Shown: one piece after another, positions 1 to 7,520 of the stretch
Numbering within the stretch: the first letter of the stretch is position 1
Layout: every line of letters begins with the position of its first letter
Translations under genes and position numbers: made by a program
The notes under the pieces: model-generated
The model's input: the letters and a program-made list of their open reading frames with translations, nothing else
Told to the model about the DNA's origin: nothing
Database searches by the model: none
DNA from: UBA4582 sp964228885
GTDB lineage: Bacteria; Pseudomonadota; Gammaproteobacteria; Pseudomonadales; Azotimanducaceae
Reading direction: 5' to 3'
DNA: 44,237 nucleotides
Assembly: GCA_964228885.1 (NCBI GenBank)
Contig: CAXRCG010000055.1
Coordinates: forward strand, 1-44,237

Positions 1-485
1 TCTGCAAGACTTTCTTTAAAACCAAAACTGAAATCATGAATAGCTGTCAGTCCATCAAGGAATGCCTTCATCGGTTCCGAAAGTCCATCAAAGGCAGCTG
101 ACATGCTGGCAAACATTGTGTCGCCACCACTTTCCGGCATGATAGCCCCATGCAGAATTGAACCGAGTGGTGGACAAGGCCTGAAGGTCATATCCGTGTG
201 CCATTGTTCTATTTTGGAGGGGTTATCTCTATCATTTTCAAGCACTGTGATTTGGCTAAACCCGTCAACATGGGGGTAGGCTTCATGGTACTGGGGCTCG
301 CCGAACATATTTGCAAGTTGTGCGTGGACTTCCGGCTTTATTGGCTGATTGTGAAAGAAAAGCACTTCATGCTTCAACAGCGCCTGATTTATTTCTTCAA
401 ACGTCTCAGTATCGACGCCTTCCGTTAAATCTACACCTTCAACAACTGCGCCCAACGCAGCATCGGTTGGTTTTGTCACAAGCAT
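1..485 (-). CDS. TauD/TfdA-family 2-oxoglutarate-dependent dioxygenase (C-terminus cut by window edge)
   Basis: An open frame reads leftward from an ATG at 485 and runs off the window, giving the first 161 residues. Residues about 11-21 resemble the usual TauD N-terminus (LGAVVEGVDL). WHTDMTF at about 95-101 carries the His-x-Asp iron-binding pair that follows the substrate lid in this family. A good Shine-Dalgarno (GAAGGTGA) precedes the ATG. Family members couple 2-oxoglutarate decarboxylation to hydroxylation of taurine, sulfonates, aryloxy-acids or other small acids, so the substrate cannot be assigned. The distal His and the Arg that binds 2-oxoglutarate lie outside the window. Intactness is therefore unproven, although no stop or frameshift is visible. 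Confidence 0.9.
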   Translation of the reverse strand, partial: MLVTKPTDAALGAVVEGVDLTEGVDTETFEEINQALLKHEVLFFHNQPIKPEVHAQLANMFGEPQYHEAYPHVDGFSQITVLENDRDNPSKIEQWHTDMTFRPCPPLGSILHGAIMPESGGDTMFASMSAAFDGLSEPMKAFLDGLTAIHDFSFGFKESLA

Positions 486-916
486 GATTTTTCACCTTCG
501 ATTGAGAGTTCAGCACGCTAAGCTTAAAGCAAAAATCTGACACGCCGGGCAAAATGCTTGCACCAAAAGATTTCCCTAGCCTAACCTGGACTGAAAACGA
601 CCTTATTATTTGCGGCTATTCTACGCTCTGATGGTTTTTCATCCAATCCCCATGGCCTAATAATGTTGCACGGCAAAACCTCAAAGGGTGACTGACAGCA
701 TCGAGACGAAAAGCAGAACTAAATACTGGCTGGTTAAATATTAAAAGTGATTGTGAAAAACGGCCTTCGACCCTGAATCACTAAGCTGATTATTCCAGAT
801 CGAAAACAGAACAGATGAAGCTGACCCGCATTCCCAGTGACAGCAGAGCAGGTTCATCCACGCTATTACTCCGAAGGTCAGTCGCCTATCTTGCATTTCA
901 AAGACATGCGGGGAGG
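486..916. other. 431-bp intergenic stretch with no recognised gene
   Basis: This lies between the divergent start of the dioxygenase and the 3' end of a small minus-strand ORF. I see no convincing ORF, tRNA or strong terminator. It should contain the promoter of the dioxygenase, but no clear -35/-10 pair stands out. Confidence 0.5.
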
Positions 917-1087
917 TTAGCTGAGTGCTGAAACCTGCTGGACTAGCCTCTCTGCTTTTTCTTCAAGCTCTGCGATGAGCTCTTTGGATTTGTGAACAGA
1001 CAATGCCACCACCCGATTACCACCCAGTTTCCGGAGACCGTCCTGTAGTTCCTCTGCGTTGGCGAGGAGATCGTCTTTTTGACTCAT
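917..1087 (-). CDS. Small hypothetical coiled-coil protein (56 aa)
   Basis: A short frame from ATG at 1085-1087 to TAA at 917-919 encodes 56 residues beginning MSQKDDLLANAEELQDGL. The composition is rich in Glu, Lys, Leu and Ala, with heptad-like spacing in the second half (ELIAELEEKAERLVQQV), suggesting an amphipathic helix or short coiled coil. No family is recognised. The upstream region has only a weak purine-rich stretch (AGAGAA), so translation is not certain. It stands alone between the dioxygenase gene and the next plus-strand ORF. The ordered helical composition argues against a random ORF, but short ORFs of this kind can arise by chance. Confidence 0.5.
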   Translation of the reverse strand: MSQKDDLLANAEELQDGLRKLGGNRVVALSVHKSKELIAELEEKAERLVQQVSALS

Positions 1088-1271
1088 TTTACTAATTTCT
1101 CTATGCAGTATTTGAATTTTATTCCGTCGTCCCCATTATAGGCGAACACGATGCGCAAAGTCTCGATTCAGCTCAAAAGAAGCGATACCTTTATCGGCAT
1201 TGATTTTTTGATAGTTTAGCGCGGCGTGCGTTAGTTGGCGCGCAGTCGCTTATTAGTCTGGGCAAACTCAC

Positions 1272-1553
1272 ATGACTCACCGGTTACACACATTATATGG
1301 CGACGTGGACGTCGAACTCATATTCGATGAATCTGTGCATGCGGAATTACGAATTAAAAACGTTGCACGTGAAGTGATCGATTCAAAGAATCAGCCTACA
1401 AAGGTCGTTTTGAGCACAACGCTGCAAACAGACTATGAATGGCATGAATTCATAGAAGGTATTATTGAATTCGGTCATGACGAAATTAGCGCGAGGCTAC
1501 TGGGTAACAAACAGGAAATTGCTTCCTTAACTGTACAGAGATCAATTTCGTGA
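1272..1553 (+). CDS. Hypothetical protein (93 aa)
   Basis: The frame runs from ATG at 1272 to a stop at 1553. The protein is acidic and alternates hydrophobic and charged residues, suggesting a small beta-rich fold. It has no signal peptide, TM segment or motif I recognise. No clear Shine-Dalgarno precedes the ATG. It lies 24 bp upstream of the next ORF on the same strand and may be co-transcribed with it. No competing frame is better in this interval. Function unknown. Confidence 0.5.
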   Translation: MTHRLHTLYGDVDVELIFDESVHAELRIKNVAREVIDSKNQPTKVVLSTTLQTDYEWHEFIEGIIEFGHDEISARLLGNKQEIASLTVQRSIS

Positions 1554-1577
1554 TCCTGATTATTTACCGCTCAATTA

Positions 1578-2432
1578 ATGGTGACCAATCCAATGGCTGA
1601 AAAACAAATATCCACCACCGAGCGGAAATCGAAAATAGAAAAGCAACAGGCCCTCGAGGTGCTTTCTGGTGACACAGCAGACTGGCGAATTTGGTTTGGG
1701 CTCACTGTGAGCTCATGTTGGTTAATTGTTTTGTCCGTTTATATTTCAAGCTCAATTGGCTGGAAAAATATCGGTAATGCGCCGATTGAAACACTCGGTA
1801 ATTTTCTCGAAGGTGCATTCGCGCCTCTGGCGTTTCTTTGGCTGGTCATCGGCTATTTTCTGCAGCAAAAAGAGCTTTCTCAAAACACCGAAGCGATCAG
1901 AATGCAACATGTCGAGTTTCAAAAATCAGCGGACCAGGCAGTCATTCAGGCGGAAGCAATCAAGGCATCGGAGTTGCATGCGCGGAGAGAGTCATTTCTC
2001 AGCATCGCCCAAAGCGTCAAGGAACAACTCGGAGCCATACTCGGTTTTCTGTACATTTCTAGCCAAGGAACGACAGGTAATGGACAGGTAAGTAACGAGA
2101 GACTTTCACAACTCTGGTCTACCATGGGCAGAAATGATCCGGAAGTCTTTGCTCGCTCACTGCTGGAATTATTGCTCATTCACGGCGAGAGATATGCCTA
2201 CAAGGTGCTTTTTGGAACACCCGTGCGCACAAGACACTGCGAAACTTTTTGCTATAGCTTTGAACGATTGCTTCAAGCCGCGGAAGATTGCGACGAGGAT
2301 GATATGATAAAAGACTCTATCTTAGGCAGCGCGCACGGTCATATCTATAAGAGAATAGTCGCCCAAAGAGACAACCCTCCTGAGGGATTTGTGCCCGGCG
2401 TCTATAACTTTGACCCTGACACTAGAGATTAG
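1578..2432 (+). CDS. Hypothetical membrane protein: two TM helices plus coiled coil (284 aa)
   Basis: Two hydrophobic segments are visible, at about residues 40-59 and 77-95. They are followed by a long charged, Gln/Glu/Ala-rich region (about 97-150) that looks like a coiled coil, then a mostly soluble C-terminal half. I do not recognise the family. The topology (short cytoplasmic N-terminus, hairpin in the inner membrane, cytoplasmic tail) resembles membrane-anchored sensor or scaffold proteins of unknown function. No strong ribosome-binding site is seen at ATG 1578 or at the in-frame ATG 1593, so the start is uncertain by five codons. Its 3' end lies 31 bp upstream of the PdxH-like gene, suggesting co-transcription. 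Confidence 0.7.
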   Translation: MVTNPMAEKQISTTERKSKIEKQQALEVLSGDTADWRIWFGLTVSSCWLIVLSVYISSSIGWKNIGNAPIETLGNFLEGAFAPLAFLWLVIGYFLQQKELSQNTEAIRMQHVEFQKSADQAVIQAEAIKASELHARRESFLSIAQSVKEQLGAILGFLYISSQGTTGNGQVSNERLSQLWSTMGRNDPEVFARSLLELLLIHGERYAYKVLFGTPVRTRHCETFCYSFERLLQAAEDCDEDDMIKDSILGSAHGHIYKRIVAQRDNPPEGFVPGVYNFDPDTRD

Positions 2433-2463
2433 CAAGCCACATACAGTATCAACGAGGTCATTA

Positions 2464-3051
2464 ATGAATCCGGTCGAACAGATAAAACATAGCCGTATTG
2501 AAGCCAGAAAACTTCATGATCCTAACGCTGACCTTTGTTTCCTTGCGCTTGCTGACAATAAGGGTAGAGCCTCGATCAGGACATTAGTCCTGAGAGATAT
2601 TGGTGAAATTGAATTCACCATATTCATTAATCAAACCAGCCCAAAGTGGAAACTGTTTTCGACCGGCGCAGACTATGAACTCTTGATTTGGTATCCAAGC
2701 CAGCAACACCAGTTTCGCATCAGAGGCACAGCGGCGCCGCTCGATGCCAATACCGTTGGACAAAACTGGCTAAGGCGCCCCCAGGGCAGCAAGTATCTGG
2801 ATTACGTTTACGAGGATTTTCGACCACAATCAAGCGAACTCGCCTCAAGGGAACAGCTCACGACCGAAGTACAGCGTCTTAAGGAAGTTCACAAGGGTCT
2901 AGACATGCAGCCCCCTTCAAAGGTTGCGGGGATGAAACTAACAGCCAGTCAAATCGAGCTGCTGGATCTAAATCATGACGACAGGATTCATTCTCGCCGG
3001 CGATTTAACTTCGTCAATAATGACTGGCTGGTGACCGAACTTGTGCCTTGA
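2464..3051 (+). CDS. Pyridoxamine 5'-phosphate oxidase (PdxH)-like FMN-binding protein
   Basis: The 195-residue product has the PdxH-type layout. An N-terminal split-barrel segment (about residues 20-60) contains RTLVLRDI, like the FMN-binding strand of PdxH. A middle segment matches the region around the dimer interface (WLRRPQGSKYLDYV). The C-terminal end (HDDRIHSRRRF...) resembles the conserved PdxH C-terminus. The frame is open further upstream to 2389, but ATG 2464 is preceded by CGAGGT and restores the usual N-terminus. It could be a true PNP oxidase paralogue or a flavin reductase-like relative; sequence alone does not decide. Confidence 0.85.
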   Translation: MNPVEQIKHSRIEARKLHDPNADLCFLALADNKGRASIRTLVLRDIGEIEFTIFINQTSPKWKLFSTGADYELLIWYPSQQHQFRIRGTAAPLDANTVGQNWLRRPQGSKYLDYVYEDFRPQSSELASREQLTTEVQRLKEVHKGLDMQPPSKVAGMKLTASQIELLDLNHDDRIHSRRRFNFVNNDWLVTELVP

Positions 3052-3083
3052 AAATCACCATTCAAGACCCTCTGAGATAACCT

Positions 3084-3112
3084 TTGACAGCACTTGTCGG
3101 GTGGGATACATT
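3084..3112 (+). promoter_or_regulatory. Sigma-70-like promoter of the candidate ncRNA
   Basis: TTGACA at 3084-3089 matches the -35 consensus at all six positions. After exactly 17 bp comes TACATT at 3107-3112, matching four of six -10 positions. Transcription would start near 3118-3120. There is no plausible plus-strand ORF downstream before the terminator, so the expected product is an untranslated RNA. Confidence 0.6.
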
Positions 3113-3277
3113 CTGCGCAAGGCATCTAAATTGAAGCCGAAAACCATTAAAAACGTAGGGTGCACTGTTTCGTTAAAGTGTGCCTTGTGCTGATGATCTA
3201 TCCAGGGGGAACACTCAGCATGCCGATTGGCACCCTGAACGTAAAAGGAGGTGATCCCATCAGTAGTCAGACTAATT

Positions 3278-3325
3278 GGGGAGCCTCCGAGTTGATATAG
3301 CCATCTAACTCGGAGTTCGCTCCCC
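3278..3325 (+). other. Long hairpin inside the candidate ncRNA
   Basis: Two perfect 7-bp helices stack around a small internal loop (2 nt on one side, 5 nt on the other): 3278-3284 with 3319-3325, and 3287-3293 with 3307-3313. The apical loop has 13 nt. CCTCC at 3284-3288 could compete to pair with the upstream GGAGG at 3247-3251, giving a possible structural switch. Confidence 0.65.
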
Positions 3326-3336
3326 GTACGTTGACG

Positions 3337-3369
3337 AAGCCATGAGGGGATTCCTCTCATGGCTTTTTC
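3337..3369 (+). terminator. Rho-independent terminator
   Basis: A 13-bp stem (3337-3349 with 3353-3365, one G-T wobble) with a 3-nt loop is followed by a T-run at 3364-3368. It is oriented for plus-strand transcription and ends the candidate ncRNA or the PdxH-like transcript. Confidence 0.85.
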
Positions 3370-3379
3370 GTGTCACATT

Positions 3380-3421
3380 CCCTAGGTCTCAACCCCTAAG
3401 TCTCAACCCCTAAGTCTCAAT
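3380..3421. repeat. Three tandem copies of a 14-bp unit at the 3' end of metR
   Basis: The unit CCCTAAGTCTCAAC occurs at 3380-3393 (one mismatch), 3394-3407 (perfect) and 3408-3421 (last base differs). The third copy contains the metR stop codon, so the array was probably made by slippage duplication of the gene's end. Confidence 0.9.
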
Positions 3422-4336
3422 ATTGACCGCTTTAATACCGGAGAGGTTTGAAAAGCAGGTGTCTTCCGCTGTGGCAAGAAAGTCCTCAATAAATGCCGCA
3501 TCCTTCTGATCTTCACGAATCGCCGCATAGAGCGTCGCCCAGATGCCGTGCTCTCCCAGTTTTCGAGCAACAATAATCTGGTTGTCTACATATTCCATTA
3601 AAGCCCAGTTTGGCAAGCAAGCCATGCCTCTGCCGCTGGCGACCAGCTGCACCATCATCGGCGTTAGTTCTGCAGTCCGAATACTTTTAGGTTCGACAGA
3701 TGCGGGGTCAAGAAAACGTGTAAAGACATCAAGGCGTTCCCGCTCAACCGGGTAAGTTATCAGCACCTGATCAGATAAATCTTCAGGATCAACCCATTCC
3801 TTTAAAGACAGAGGATGGTGTCTGTCGAGAGCAAGCATCGCCTCGTACCTGAAAAGCGGAATATATGCGATTCCTGAGATCGGAAGCGGATCTGCGGTGA
3901 TAACCAAATCGAGGTCTCCTCTTGCCAAGGCGGGAAGAGGCGCAAAATTAAAGCCTCCGGTCAGGTCCAGCTCAACCTCGGGCCAGTCACCGCGATATTT
4001 GTCAATACAGGGAATCAACCACTGAAAACAGGTGTGACAATCAATGCAAATGTGCAACCTGCCAGCTTCGCCTCCCGCAAGCCGCTTGATATCTCTCTCT
4101 GCTGTTCGGAACATTGGTAAAACTTCATCTCCAAGGGCTAGAAGTCTCCGACCGGCGCTTGTGAAACGAGGAGGCTTGGTCTTTCTGACAAACAATGGAC
4201 AATCCATTCTGTCTTCAAGATCCTTAATCTGATGAGAAAGTGCTGATTGGGTGACAAACAACCTCTCAGCAGCCTCGACTAGACTTCCGGAATCTCGGAG
4301 CGCGACCAGTGTTTTCAGGTGTCTCAATTCAATCAT
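3410..4336 (-). CDS. metR: LysR-family transcriptional regulator, MetR-like
   Basis: The product starts MIELRHLKTLVALRDSGSL and has an N-terminal winged HTH (about residues 1-60, with AAERLFVTQSALSHQIKDLE as recognition region). A LysR co-inducer domain follows, with MetR-like landmarks: IDCHTCFQWLIPCI, ALARGDLDLVITADPLP, ITYPVERERLDVF. MetR activates methionine-biosynthesis genes with homocysteine as co-effector. The open frame continues upstream to 4390. The ATG at 4336 gives the family's usual N-terminus, and an AGGG lies 12 bases ahead. No met gene is adjacent in the window. The divergent neighbour is an HD-domain gene, with which it shares a 198-bp control region. The extreme 3' end is embedded in a 14-bp tandem repeat. 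Confidence 0.9.
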   Translation of the reverse strand: MIELRHLKTLVALRDSGSLVEAAERLFVTQSALSHQIKDLEDRMDCPLFVRKTKPPRFTSAGRRLLALGDEVLPMFRTAERDIKRLAGGEAGRLHICIDCHTCFQWLIPCIDKYRGDWPEVELDLTGGFNFAPLPALARGDLDLVITADPLPISGIAYIPLFRYEAMLALDRHHPLSLKEWVDPEDLSDQVLITYPVERERLDVFTRFLDPASVEPKSIRTAELTPMMVQLVASGRGMACLPNWALMEYVDNQIIVARKLGEHGIWATLYAAIREDQKDAAFIEDFLATAEDTCFSNLSGIKAVNIET

Positions 4337-4367
4337 TTCTTTTACCCTGCATGAACCTGACTCATAC

Positions 4368-4388
4368 GCTAGAGACCGTTGCTCTAGC
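4368..4388. promoter_or_regulatory. Inverted repeat upstream of metR (possible operator)
   Basis: GCTAGAG (4368-4374) and CTCTAGC (4382-4388) form a perfect 7-bp inverted repeat with a 7-bp spacer, 32 bp upstream of the metR start. The size fits a dimeric regulator, possibly MetR autoregulation, although it does not match the classical MetR half-sites closely. Confidence 0.45.
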
Positions 4389-4461
4389 ATGTCTCATGTT
4401 AACAAAACAAATCAACCACGCCTATTTTCTCGATTTATACATTTTCCATACAAATATCACC

Positions 4462-4489
4462 TTGACTCATCCGCTCGACACGACACAAT
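4462..4489 (+). promoter_or_regulatory. Possible promoter of the HD-domain gene
   Basis: TTGACT (4462-4467) is separated by 16 bp from CACAAT (4484-4489). The predicted start lies about 40 bp before the HD-domain ATG. The -10 match is only moderate. Confidence 0.35.
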
Positions 4490-4534
4490 AGTTTCTAATG
4501 ATCAGACATTCCTAATTCCTACTCGGACCGACAT

Positions 4535-5437
4535 ATGTTCAACCCTTCCTCTGTGGTTATAGAGGCATTCTTGGTCGAATTGAAATTGAAACACTCAAAT
4601 CTTTTCGGCGAAACCACGGATAACATGCAACTGCTTATCAGCGCCGCCCGAAATGCATTAGAAATTATTGCTAACAGCGATGCGCCTTACCATGACATGA
4701 ATCACACGATCATGGTGACCATGGTCGGTACGGAAATTCTTGGCGGTAAGTTTCTTATTGAAGGTAGCATTGACGAGAGGGATTGGATTCATTTTGTCAT
4801 TTCTCTGCTACATCACGACATAGGCTATGTTAGAGGAATTTGCCAGGCAGATCGCAGCGGTAGATATGCCATTAATGGCGAGAACGAAACGATTTCAATA
4901 GCGCCCGGAGCAACAGATGCAGCATTAACGCCTTTTCACGTAGATCGGGCTAAACTTTATATTCGGGAACGATTTCAGCGAGATGACCGAGTCGATGTAG
5001 ATGTCATTTGCAGCAATATTGAACGAACCAGATTTCCAGTACCAAGTGAAGAAGATCATCAGGAGACTTCAGATTTACCTGGTTTATTAAGGGCTGCTGA
5101 TTTGATTGGTCAGTTGGCTGACCCGCAGTACATTAATAAGGTGTCAAGGCTATTCGCCGAGTTTTCGGAAACCGGTCAACTGAAAAAAATGGGATACAAT
5201 CATGCCGGCGACCTACGCGCAGATTATCCGAAGTTCTTCTGGGAAGTCGTCACACCTTTTATTACGGAAGGTATCAGATACCTCAGATGCACCCAAGCAG
5301 GACAGGTTTGGGTGGCAAACCTGTACGCAAACGTCTTCCGTGAAGAGCATGAAGCGCCTGCCTACGGTCCCGAAAGAAGCAGAGCAACAGATTCTTTCTG
5401 TGAAAAAAAATCATTAAGCCGCTCAGAAAACCGATAA
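4535..5437 (+). CDS. HD-domain metal-dependent phosphohydrolase-like protein
   Basis: This 300-aa soluble protein carries HD-superfamily landmarks. There is an early His in a PYHDMNHT segment (about residues 51-58), the HHD doublet in LLHHDIGY (about 91-98), and a helical segment with LLRAADLIGQLADPQYI where the last metal ligand Asp usually sits. Such enzymes hydrolyse phosphate esters or cyclic and linear nucleotides. The substrate is not predictable. The last about 25 residues are low in structure and likely a disordered tail. It is divergent from metR. It ends 76 bp upstream of the glycosyltransferase on the same strand and may head that operon. Confidence 0.8.
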   Translation: MFNPSSVVIEAFLVELKLKHSNLFGETTDNMQLLISAARNALEIIANSDAPYHDMNHTIMVTMVGTEILGGKFLIEGSIDERDWIHFVISLLHHDIGYVRGICQADRSGRYAINGENETISIAPGATDAALTPFHVDRAKLYIRERFQRDDRVDVDVICSNIERTRFPVPSEEDHQETSDLPGLLRAADLIGQLADPQYINKVSRLFAEFSETGQLKKMGYNHAGDLRADYPKFFWEVVTPFITEGIRYLRCTQAGQVWVANLYANVFREEHEAPAYGPERSRATDSFCEKKSLSRSENR

Positions 5438-5513
5438 ATCGAAACTGCAAGTTTGGCATTACAGGCTTAAGTCCGTACAATTTCAGCCCTTCACCATAAC
5501 GAACTTTGATCCC

Positions 5514-6749
5514 TTGAAAATTTGTCTACTAGGCTACCGCAGCAATCCCTATAGTGGTGGTCAGGGAATTTATATCCGATATCTCAGCAAGGCTCTGGTT
5601 GATGCAGGCCATCAGGTTGATGTCATCTCTGGTCCACCCTACCCAATCCTTGATGATGGGGTACAGCTAATTAAGATACCCAGCCTTGATCTTTTTGAGA
5701 CACCTAACCATGTGACAGCGATCAGACCCCGACATCTACTGTCTTTTACAGATTTCTTCGAGTGGTTCAGTATGTTTACTGGGGGATTTCCGGAGCCGTA
5801 TACATTCGGCCGCAGACTCGTGCGCTATTTTCAAGAACAACAACCTCATTACGATGTTGTCCATGACAATCAATCACTTTGCTACGGATTACTGAAATTA
5901 CAGAACCAAGGCATACCGATAGTGGCTACGATTCATCACCCGATCACCAGTGATCGGGAAATTGCGCTAACAAATGCGACCGACTGGAAGGCGCGACTAC
6001 TGATCAAGCGTTGGCACAACTTTCTAGGAATGCAGCAAAAAGTTGTCACAGGCCTGAACCATGTTGTAACGGTCTCGCAACAATCAAGACAGGATATCGC
6101 CGCTGCTTTCAACCGTCACCCCGATAAAATCGAGGTCGTTCACAACGGCATCGATACCGACGTCTTCGAACCAAAAGCTGATATTACAAAGGCACCTTTT
6201 AGAATTATGGCGACCGCAAGCGCTGATCAACCACTAAAAGGTGTAAAGTATCTGGTTCGTGCAATGAGCAAAGTTAAAAAATCCTATCCTCAAGCACATC
6301 TCGTCGTCCTCGGAAAGCTAAAAGAAGATGGCGAGATCGCCAAACTGATCACATCGCTCAATCTAAGCAAGTGTATTAAATTCATCTCTGGGATCGATAA
6401 TAAGGAACTTGTCGACCTCTATAACGAAGCGAGCATGGTTGTTGTGCCATCAGTCTACGAGGGCTTTGGTCTACCTGCAGGCGAAGCAATGGCCTGTGGA
6501 TTACCAGTCATATCCACTAATGGTGGCGCACTACCCGAGGTCGTAGGCGATGCAGGGATTATAGTGCCAACTCGTGATGCTGATGCTATTGCTGAATCAA
6601 TCATGCATTTGTTTGAGAACCCTGAGGTCTGCGCGGATCTGGCAAGCAAAGCCCGTAACCGCATACTAGAACAATTCAGTTGGCAGGTAGCCGCCAAAGC
6701 AATGGTCGAAAAATACACTCAGGTTATAGATGAAGCGAGGGCGGCTTAA
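5514..6749 (+). CDS. Glycosyltransferase family 4 (GT-B fold, group 1)
   Basis: The 411-aa protein begins at a TTG codon giving MKICLLGYRSNPYSGGQG, a normal GT4 N-terminus with the Gly-rich acceptor-side loop. The C-terminal Rossmann half has VVHNGIDTDVF (about residues 207-217) and VYEGFGLPAGEAMACGLPVI. The latter includes the E-x7-E motif (Glu316, Glu324) that binds the nucleotide sugar. These retaining enzymes transfer a sugar from an NDP- or GDP-donor to a lipid, glycan or small acceptor. No membrane segment is seen, so it should act at the cytoplasmic side. Its stop abuts the methyltransferase start with no gap, indicating tight co-translation. No strong Shine-Dalgarno precedes the TTG. 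Confidence 0.92.
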   Translation: MKICLLGYRSNPYSGGQGIYIRYLSKALVDAGHQVDVISGPPYPILDDGVQLIKIPSLDLFETPNHVTAIRPRHLLSFTDFFEWFSMFTGGFPEPYTFGRRLVRYFQEQQPHYDVVHDNQSLCYGLLKLQNQGIPIVATIHHPITSDREIALTNATDWKARLLIKRWHNFLGMQQKVVTGLNHVVTVSQQSRQDIAAAFNRHPDKIEVVHNGIDTDVFEPKADITKAPFRIMATASADQPLKGVKYLVRAMSKVKKSYPQAHLVVLGKLKEDGEIAKLITSLNLSKCIKFISGIDNKELVDLYNEASMVVVPSVYEGFGLPAGEAMACGLPVISTNGGALPEVVGDAGIIVPTRDADAIAESIMHLFENPEVCADLASKARNRILEQFSWQVAAKAMVEKYTQVIDEARAA

Positions 6750-7520
6750 ATGTCGATGCAAACAATAAATTTTGACATTTTGAACTTGCAGCAAAATGAT
6801 CGCATTCTTGATTTGGGTTGCGGCGAAGGCAGACATGCCATTAGCGCGTACATGCTTGCAGACGTCGAATCCGTGGGTATCGACCTGAGCCAGAAAGATC
6901 TCACAACAACACGTGAACGCCACCAGGAATTCCTTGATCCCAACAACCAAGACCGCAGCTTAGTAATATCCGTCGCTAGCGGCGATGCCCTACCGTTCGA
7001 AAATGAAAGTTTTGACAAGATTATTTGTTCTGAAGTACTTGAACATATCCCTGACTATCACGCTGTGTTGGCTGAGATTGGACGCGTTTTGAAACCCGGT
7101 GGCCTATTTGCAGCTAGCGTACCAAGATTCTTTCCCGAATGGGTGTGCTGGCAACTCAGCGACGAATATCACGAAGTTGAAGGTGGACACGTGAGAATAT
7201 TCAATGCAGATCACTTACGTCAGGACATTGAGAGAAACGGTTTTGTTTGGTTCAAGCGACATTGGGCACATTCACTGCACGTACCTTACTGGTGGCTAAA
7301 GTGTCTATTTTGGCGCACTGATGAACAAACCGAAGCATCTATCGTCACTGGGTACCACAAATTCCTTGTATGGGATCTGATGAAACAACCTTGGATTACG
7401 CGGACGTTAGAAAAGCTACTCAATCCCCTGCTTGGCAAAAGTGTCGTGATGTATTTTGTTAAGACAAGCGAAATCAATCGTAAAGATACTAACAAGCAAT
7501 CTGCACAGGAAGCCGCATGA
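6750..7520 (+). CDS. Class I SAM-dependent methyltransferase (Methyltransf_11 type)
   Basis: A 256-aa protein with motif I ILDLGCGEGRHA (about residues 19-30), the acidic post-II residue in VGIDLS, and the motif IV/V region ICSEVLEHIPDYHAVLAEIGRVLKPGG typical of small-molecule methyltransferases. The C-terminal third is rich in Trp and His and probably shapes the acceptor pocket. The start directly follows the glycosyltransferase stop, and its own stop overlaps the next start by 4 bp, so the three genes form one translation-coupled unit. The likely acceptor is the glycosylated product or lipid handled by the neighbours. Acceptor and position (O-, C- or N-) cannot be told. Confidence 0.9.
   Translation: MSMQTINFDILNLQQNDRILDLGCGEGRHAISAYMLADVESVGIDLSQKDLTTTRERHQEFLDPNNQDRSLVISVASGDALPFENESFDKIICSEVLEHIPDYHAVLAEIGRVLKPGGLFAASVPRFFPEWVCWQLSDEYHEVEGGHVRIFNADHLRQDIERNGFVWFKRHWAHSLHVPYWWLKCLFWRTDEQTEASIVTGYHKFLVWDLMKQPWITRTLEKLLNPLLGKSVVMYFVKTSEINRKDTNKQSAQEAA

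Larger units (their letters stand above)
3119..3369 (+). ncRNA. Candidate structured non-coding RNA (~250 nt), family not recognised
   Basis: A promoter (3084-3112) and a strong terminator (3337-3369) bracket a region full of pairing. GGGTGC (3158-3163) can pair with GCACCC (3230-3235), flanked by ACGT/ACGT (3153-3156 with 3239-3242). GGTGCACT (3159-3166) can alternatively pair with AGTGTGCC (3177-3184). TGCTGA (3188-3193) pairs with TCAGCA (3215-3220). GGGGAGC plus CCGAGTT (3278-3284, 3287-3293) pair with AACTCGG plus GCTCCCC (3307-3313, 3319-3325). The linker between the 5' domain and the third stem contains AAGGAGGTGATCC (3245-3257). This is the exact complement of the classical 3' end of 16S rRNA. 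No start codon follows this super-Shine-Dalgarno at useful spacing. It resembles no RNA class I know. It could also be an extended 3' UTR of the PdxH-like gene. Confidence 0.55.

Noticed and set aside
198..428. Plus-strand ORF of 76 codons
   Set aside because: It lies entirely within, and antisense to, the clear TauD-type gene.
3245..3257. A fragment of 16S rRNA
   Set aside because: The 13-nt match to the 16S 3' end is not extended by any further rRNA-like sequence on either side, so it is not a gene remnant.
3055..3360. A 101-codon minus-strand ORF downstream of the PdxH-like gene
   Set aside because: It lies antisense to the candidate ncRNA, spans its terminator stem, has no recognised motif and begins inside a hairpin; best explained as a chance frame through structured DNA.
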